Source: Iodobacter sp. BJB302
GTDB taxonomy: Bacteria; Pseudomonadota; Gammaproteobacteria; Burkholderiales; Chitinibacteraceae
DNA: 50,837 bases
Assembly: GCF_002735645.1 (NCBI RefSeq)
Contig: NZ_PDZG01000035.1
Location: forward strand, 1 to 50,837
Direction: 5' to 3'
The notes beneath the pieces were generated by a model. It was given only the letters and a program-made list of their open reading frames with translations, was not told the DNA's origin and did no database searches. This document shows positions 50,713-50,837 of this stretch, in pieces. The stretch's first letter is position 1. The number at the start of each line of letters is the position of its first letter. The position numbers were made by a program, and so were the translations under genes.

Positions 50713-50837
50713 TGAACTGACCCCAATTAGTTGGACAGTATAAAAGCTAGGCGCTCAAGGGCTGGGTTCTGTATTGCACAGGACTCAGCCCTTTTAACTT
50801 CAGTTTGATTCGGTCGTGGTTATAGTAATGGATGTAA
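50713..50837 (-). mobile_element. 3' end of the same IS3-family insertion sequence (right copy)
   Basis: It starts at the tip TGAACTGACCCC and runs off the right edge. It is identical base for base to 2-126 in inverted orientation. The two copies therefore bracket the window as inverted repeats with their transposase genes reading inward. Confidence 0.85.
50747..50837 (-). CDS. IS3-family transposase OrfB, C-terminal fragment (right copy)
   Basis: It is the same 29 C-terminal codons as the left fragment, with the TAG stop at 50747-50749, reading leftward into the window. The gene starts outside the window. Confidence 0.8.
   Translation of the reverse strand, partial: YIHYYNHDRIKLKLKGLSPVQYRTQPLSA

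Noticed and set aside
1-50837. A composite transposon bounded by the two IS copies
   Set aside because: The content is core metabolism and tRNA genes, about 50 kb long, with no resistance or accessory cargo. Chance neighbours or assembly breaks fit better.

Overview
The window looks like chromosomal DNA of a betaproteobacterium, most likely of the Neisseriales/Chromobacteriaceae type (an Iodobacter-like organism is my best guess, from overall gene style and not from a search). Pointers are the beta-type cytochrome c oxidase cluster with its small helper proteins, a PEP-CTERM protein, the oxygen-independent ubiquinone genes ubiU-ubiV-ubiT, and moderate GC content. Apart from the ends and the intergenic repeats, the content is core metabolism, transport and envelope functions. 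I see no prophage, CRISPR array, secretion island or rRNA.

Layout. Both ends (1-126 and 50713-50837) are identical 3' ends of one IS3-family insertion sequence in inverted orientation. At both ends the IS tip touches what looks like half of a rho-independent terminator. Next come four tandem initiator tRNA-fMet genes on the minus strand behind a strong promoter (158-592), a DUF2189 membrane protein, and a full aa3-type cytochrome c oxidase locus (1757-10424: coxB, ctaD, a 31-residue assembly protein, ctaG, DUF2970, ctaE, DUF2909 on the other strand, SURF1, a thioredoxin-like protein, ctaA, ctaB). uppP and ubiT/ubiV/ubiU follow on the minus strand to 14171, then a short-form 6-phosphogluconate dehydrogenase, a MarR-GNAT fusion regulator with a perfect palindromic operator, and an M13 metallopeptidase broken by one in-frame stop.

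18.7-21.4 kb holds three tandem AIM24-family genes and a terB gene. A DEAD-box helicase and a family-3 solute-binding protein come next, then a complete dipeptide ABC transporter operon (dppA-B-C-D-F, 23895-29712). From 30.2 to 41 kb are mostly secreted or envelope proteins: a PEP-CTERM protein coupled to an ExeM/NucH-type extracellular nuclease, a PfkB kinase, an orphan sugar-binding protein, a FecR-domain protein, a 5'-nucleotidase lipoprotein, RsuA and a GDSL lipoprotein. From 41.4 to 48.5 kb are a TauE/SafE permease, NudC, an EamA exporter, an acetyltransferase coupled to an unknown gene, a LysR/SDR divergent pair and a second SDR. The last gene (48586-50595) is an unrecognised outer-membrane-like protein with octapeptide repeats and an Ig-like domain.

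The strongest unexplained signals are: (1) a dispersed intergenic repeat in four copies whose 12-bp hairpin stem is kept by compensatory base changes, with three copies placed inside operons; (2) the two IS ends, which sit in the same orientation inside terminator hairpins; (3) the barrel/octad/Ig-like protein; and (4) the AIM24x3-TerB cluster.
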